This document shows, in pieces, positions 59,217 to 64,000 of a DNA stretch of 64,000 bases. Where the stretch lies: contig JAEMBT020000005.1 in assembly GCA_018873245.2 (NCBI GenBank), positions 6,186,001 through 6,250,000 of the forward strand, read 5' to 3'. The notes under the pieces were generated by a model. It saw only the letters and a program-made list of their open reading frames with translations. It was not told the origin of the DNA and searched no databases. Made by a program: the position numbers and the translations under genes. The DNA is from Archegozetes longisetosus (Eukaryota; Arthropoda; Arachnida; Sarcoptiformes; Trhypochthoniidae). Position 1 is the stretch's first letter, and the number at the start of each line of letters is the position of its first letter.

Positions 59217-62200
59217 TTTTAATAAATATCTGGCAGAATCGCTATTTTCAATGTGACTCTGTTTAGATTTGCTCTCTCACCAAACCGTCTTCATTGACAA
59301 CAAGCCAAACAACACGCAGATAGACTATTATGGAAAGACATAAGTGAGAATTAAAACGTACGATCGATTAGGAGTAAAGGCAACAAATTGTCTTTATTCT
59401 GACTCAACTCAATGCACGGTATGATCGAACTGAATAACATAAAACACAGTAATCTTGGAAAAGGTGTTGTAAATGGTTGAGAATAAGGCAGCAGAAACTG
59501 AATAAGCAAAAAGAATCGGTTGATGTGAGTCTAATCATTTATGTGGTCGCCAACAACCTATAACTGTATGCAATCATCAACTACTATATATAATTGACCT
59601 GATCGTGATTGCAATGCATTGGAACACATTGGTATAAAAAGTTAGCAGAAAGTAAAACATGTCTGACGGGCACGCAATTGCTGGACTTAATGTATTATAT
59701 TCTTATGTTAGTACTACTAGAATAAGTTACTGCTGGTATTTAAGGCATCAGATGTTATCGTGTGCGATACTATAAAAATTTCAGCAAAAACTATATTAAC
59801 TAATACTAGTAGTAATATATGATTTAATAATTGAAAGCCTGTCATGGCTCTCATGAGAAAGTAGGAAAGACTATAAACTAATTGTTTTAAAATATTGTTC
59901 GTTTAATTAAAAGTGGTTCAGGGAGATGACTGAGTTGAATATTTAAATAGAAATTTATATTTATGAGATAGAGCTGGCTGAGAATATGGCTTATTTCTCG
60001 AGGCAGATAAAAAAGTCTTCACATATTGATTTGGCTGACAAAAGTTTGAATTTATACCACTAATATTCATATTAAATTCCTGACCTAACAAACAAAGCAA
60101 AAAGCAAATTTTGATTAAAAAAATTTCGATCGTCAAGAAGAAGAGCAGTTTTGGGAGTGCATACAACTATTAACTTGGCTCAATAACGCAATTAATATTA
60201 GAAATCTGTTCATGAAGATAGCTTTCTGTTAATCAGTTCATTACAATAAGTCTTTATGATAAGAAGTATAATAATGCTTTGAGTAATACTTGTTCTATAG
60301 TACTACTGCTATTAAATTAGTGTTAGCTGTTTATTTTCTAAATTACAATAATTTATTACTACAGAATGAGAAAACCGATCAATAAACCTCTGCTGGAAAA
60401 ACTGCTTTCAAATATTTTCCCAGACTCTAAAATAACTTGTGTTAACTACTTTTGAGCCACATTCTCAAACGTATATTCGTTGATGTCTGACTTATTTGAA
60501 TTTTTGAGAGCTCTGACTGATAGGTAGAACTTGTGAGCAATAAATTACTGTCAATAATCAAGAAAAATGGAGTGGTTTCGGGTTAAATATGATTGGATAA
60601 ATAAATTCATGAGATCTATCTGACAATTAATCTGTTACACATGTTTGTTTTTATTAAATTATATCCTGACTATATCTCATGTAACTCAATAGCCATAAAA
60701 ACTTGAAATTTATTCTACCAAAGTTAGACAATCGATCTGAAGATGAATAAAAGCTAGTCTACCAGGCTAAATATAGGCATCCTTTCAATCTGACAATTAT
60801 CCTTACACTAAGTCGTTCACATTGATTTCAAGCATAGTTTGTTGAAAATTGACAAGTTTCAAACATGATAGATTCGGTATCAAATTAGAGTGTTGTTTCA
60901 ATTGTATTAAGTTATTGAAAGCTACCTTTGCTCTTTGTCTGAATGATGTTTGTATATGAATTTTAGATGACCAACTTTGAAAGTAGAAAAATTTGAATGT
61001 TATTTGAGTCATAAAATTGGGCTGCAACTCGAAAAGATTGCTGAGTAGGATGAAAATAGAATGTGAAATTAGACACTTATATGCCGAATAAATTAATTTT
61101 GCTTTAAAGGTAAACATGTGTATCTGATGGTAACTCTCTGAGTGTTGTTTCATAACAGCATCAGATTTTGCTGGTTATTTTTTCACTGTTAGCAGCATCA
61201 GTTCAACCATTAAAGTATTGAACAAAATGTACAGATGCAAATCAAATCTATTTTATTTAAACCTAACCAGCCTATGTATCAAATTTTCAATTATACTAAA
61301 TCTTTTCCTACTAAACTATCCAATCCTTTTACTGTGCTTTCTATTTCTGGATGGAACAAACTTTTTTCAAACATCATTTATTTAGTTTAGTTTTCTATAG
61401 TTTTTTGGAGTATTTTAGTATTTAGTCCAGAATTCTCACAAATGGCAAATTCAGAAAAACAAGGTTTAAGCAACAGATGAGTTGTTGGAGAATGGGAGAA
61501 TAGGAGAATCAGAGAATTGAACAAAAATAAGAATAACAGAAAGATAGATAGAAAGGTGTAGTAGAGAAAGATTCAGAGAAAGCATTGGTGCGGAATCATA
61601 AAATGCTCTGGTAGCAAATGGATCGATATTGCAAGTCTACCGCATCAGAGGATGCCTAAAGAGAAGAATCAGGCGTTTCTTACCCCAGAAAAGGCATGAT
61701 TTGCGATCGTTAATAACCTGTAGCGTCTATCACTTGCACTTTAGGTCAAACTACAATAATTTACGAAACGAGATTTCAATTTTTAGTTCTATCCAACTAA
61801 TAAATAGTTATATTTCCGGTAACTTTGCCCGAAACCAACAGCTAGTCTCACATTGACGCAGTTATGTTCAGCAATTTGTCATCCACTAACTTATTCCGCC
61901 CTTTATTTTGATCATCAATACTAAATTTCAACCATTTGTAGCCTTTTTTGACGACTTATCGAAAAATTTTCTGTCACTAAAATGCGTCGAACGATATATT
62001 TTGATTGAAACACTCGGACGAATGATTTAGAAATAGGTTAGCAAAGAGTGGTCTTAAAGATTATGCGTCACTCTAAGGTAAATAAATGATTTATATGAAT
62101 GACTATTAAGGATTGTTAAGATTTGTCGCTGTAGTACTAGTGCGTGACGAAAGCACACATAATTGATATATAAGGAAAGATGTAAGTTTTACCTAACACC

Positions 62201-64000
62201 ACCTTAATGGCCAACCAAATATTGATGATCAACCAACTTTTGGACTATGATGTTCGTATCTATATCTAAACTTGCCGCAACCGTTGCACATGCATAAACA
62301 CATATACCCATTACTTAAACTATTCATTTTCTCACCTAATCACATCTCATCACACACTTGTCACACAAGAAGTGTTCAACATTTTAGCAGTACTTTGTTT
62401 AAGTTATAATTAAACAGTAGAAAATTCAATAGTAAACTGTTGAAATCAATAGCATAGCAATGAGTATGATAGACAATAGAGAGACCATACAATTGACTAG
62501 TTTAGCGCCTTTCTATCTCTTCAGTCAGTCGATCGTTAGCTGACAGTTCACATTTATGCTTAACAATCAGGTAATGTGTTTTCTCCAGTGACAAACTCAA
62601 AGTAGAAAAGTATATGATGTGAACAGTAGAGTAGAGAAGAGTATAGAGCAAGTAGAAGAGTGCACTATAGTGTTCCATCTAATGCCACTATAGTCTGCGC
62701 CGGTACAACACAGTTTCTAAGCGAAACTGACTCCGGAAAAGTTCACCAATTCTCAGGGATGTTAATGGAAAAGCAATAGCTAATACTGGATTCAATTGTT
62801 CGACAATATGCTCTAGGCTATGATTTAAACTCTTTATTTTTCTTCCAAACTTACAAAGCTTTCAAATTTACAAACCTCTCGCACTTACAAACCTTACTGA
62901 AGTTATTATTCTCTTTATTTCTTAATCTTCAAATCAACTGTCAGAATGAAAACTCCTACGACATTCTTATATTTTGTTGGCGCACTGATTGACTAAATTG
63001 GACTTTTCGCATCCTGCTTTTAATTACTTAGTATTTAAGACGACAACTGAATAATTGTTAAGGTTTTTTTATTAATAAAATGACTCCTACCTGCTGTTGA
63101 AAAATTCAATTAATTCAATTATATCACATGGCTTAACAAAGTTATGCAATATGACAACAAAATTGCAAAGAGTAGAATCACGCCAAATAACCAAATACAG
63201 TCAAACCCCTCTATCTTGAACATCAACTTAAGCCCTTCTAACAAAGACACAAATGAATTGATGAGAAGTTAAGGCTTGTTTTTTCAAAGAGGGTTTAACC
63301 ATATGTTGGAAATAGTCTGGTCTGACTGTTCTCAAAGCTAATATTTTTGAACGTATAAGAAACTCAAAGCTACTTCTGTATGAATGAAAAACTGAATTTA
63401 TTGTTGTAAAACTTAATATCAAATATAAACATCGATTTCTGATCTGCAGTAAAAAACTAGAATTTAACTATTTTTCCATTCAAATACATCTAAGATTTTT
63501 TATCGATTATTTTCAAACATTTTGTCGAACTAGTCGACGATGAAAATGGATTTTAATTAAATGATCTGAAATTGTTTGTTAGACCGTCGTCTAAAGAAGA
63601 GGATTGGATATATAAATGGAATTATTTTGCGCTTTTATATAGCTTTCAAATGAAAGCAGATATTCTCAAGAGCAAAATGAATGCTTTGCGATTAGATAAT
63701 GCGAACGTAAGACCTTCATAAATAGTGATTATGATCAATAATATAGCATTCTTGCATTTCATATAAAAACGTTTTACATTATTATATTTTTTTCAATCTT
63801 ATTGCCCAAATATATTCGCTCGTCATTCTCAGTTCAGAGTCAAAGTCACAGTGTAGTAATGCAATAGTGTTGAGCTTAGTCGTTAAACTAGATTACTCCC
63901 ATTCAAACTCATATTTCATTATTCAAATATTCGAGTTTGAACAAATTCTTGATTTCAATTAAGGAATCGTTCCTGAAATATTACAAAATAATGGAATAAA
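59217..64000. other. Region upstream of SCYL2, no convincing gene
   Basis: It should contain the SCYL2 promoter. The only stretch with coding flavour is plus 61570-61860, where two frames are open in succession (KWIDIASLPHQRMPKEK in one), without a start or clear splice sites. A short pogo-like repeat lies at 63198-63300. Everything else is AT-rich. Confidence 0.45.
63198..63300. mobile_element. Possible short pogo/Tigger-like MITE
   Basis: It starts after TA with CAGTCAAACCCCTCTATCTT, typical in style for pogo-family ends, and ends with the complement of GGTTAAACCCTCTTTGAA. Length is about 103 bp. Confidence 0.4.

Overview
The window is nuclear DNA of an AT-rich invertebrate animal. The evidence is spliceosomal GT-AG introns in every multi-exon gene, together with four recognisable eukaryotic housekeeping or signalling proteins (LKB1/STK11, RINT1/Tip20, SCYL2 and a coilin-like protein) and a protein with LDL-receptor class A modules, a typically metazoan domain. 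The proteins are clearly homologous to vertebrate ones but strongly diverged. The species cannot be named from this sequence; a fast-evolving small-bodied invertebrate fits.

Layout. Positions 1-18000 are mostly a graveyard of mobile DNA. They hold the start of a Merlin-like transposase running off the left edge, decayed zinc-knuckle reading frames of possible large-DNA-virus type, and a 2.5 kb Merlin element with 430-bp terminal inverted repeats. There is also one LDLa gene, a Tc1/mariner corpse, a hAT corpse and two non-autonomous inverted-repeat elements with nested hairpins. The second of these encloses a GC-rich Merlin-like transposase. From 18400 to 29533 genes are dense: coilin-like (+), an unrecognised 308-residue protein (-), LKB1 (+, five exons) and RINT1 (-, six exons). 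LKB1 and RINT1 converge tail to tail. Positions 29534-37200 show no convincing gene. Positions 38639-59216 are one SCYL2 gene on the minus strand with at least 14 exons and introns of 0.1-6.9 kb. The last 4.8 kb shows no convincing gene.

Functional reading. RINT1 (Golgi-to-ER tethering, NRZ/Dsl1 complex) and SCYL2 (clathrin-associated pseudokinase) both act in membrane traffic, but nothing in the sequence suggests co-regulation. LKB1 keeps its catalytic residues, while SCYL2 has lost its own, as expected for that family. Exon joins were worked out by hand; every internal junction quoted below keeps the reading frame.

The most useful unexpected observations are two short transposon-like repeat families that occur once each in RINT1 and SCYL2 introns, inverted-repeat elements carrying hormone-response-like direct repeats, and a Merlin element whose terminal repeats are built of repeated modules. 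No RNA gene, CRISPR array or clearly undescribed multi-gene system was seen.
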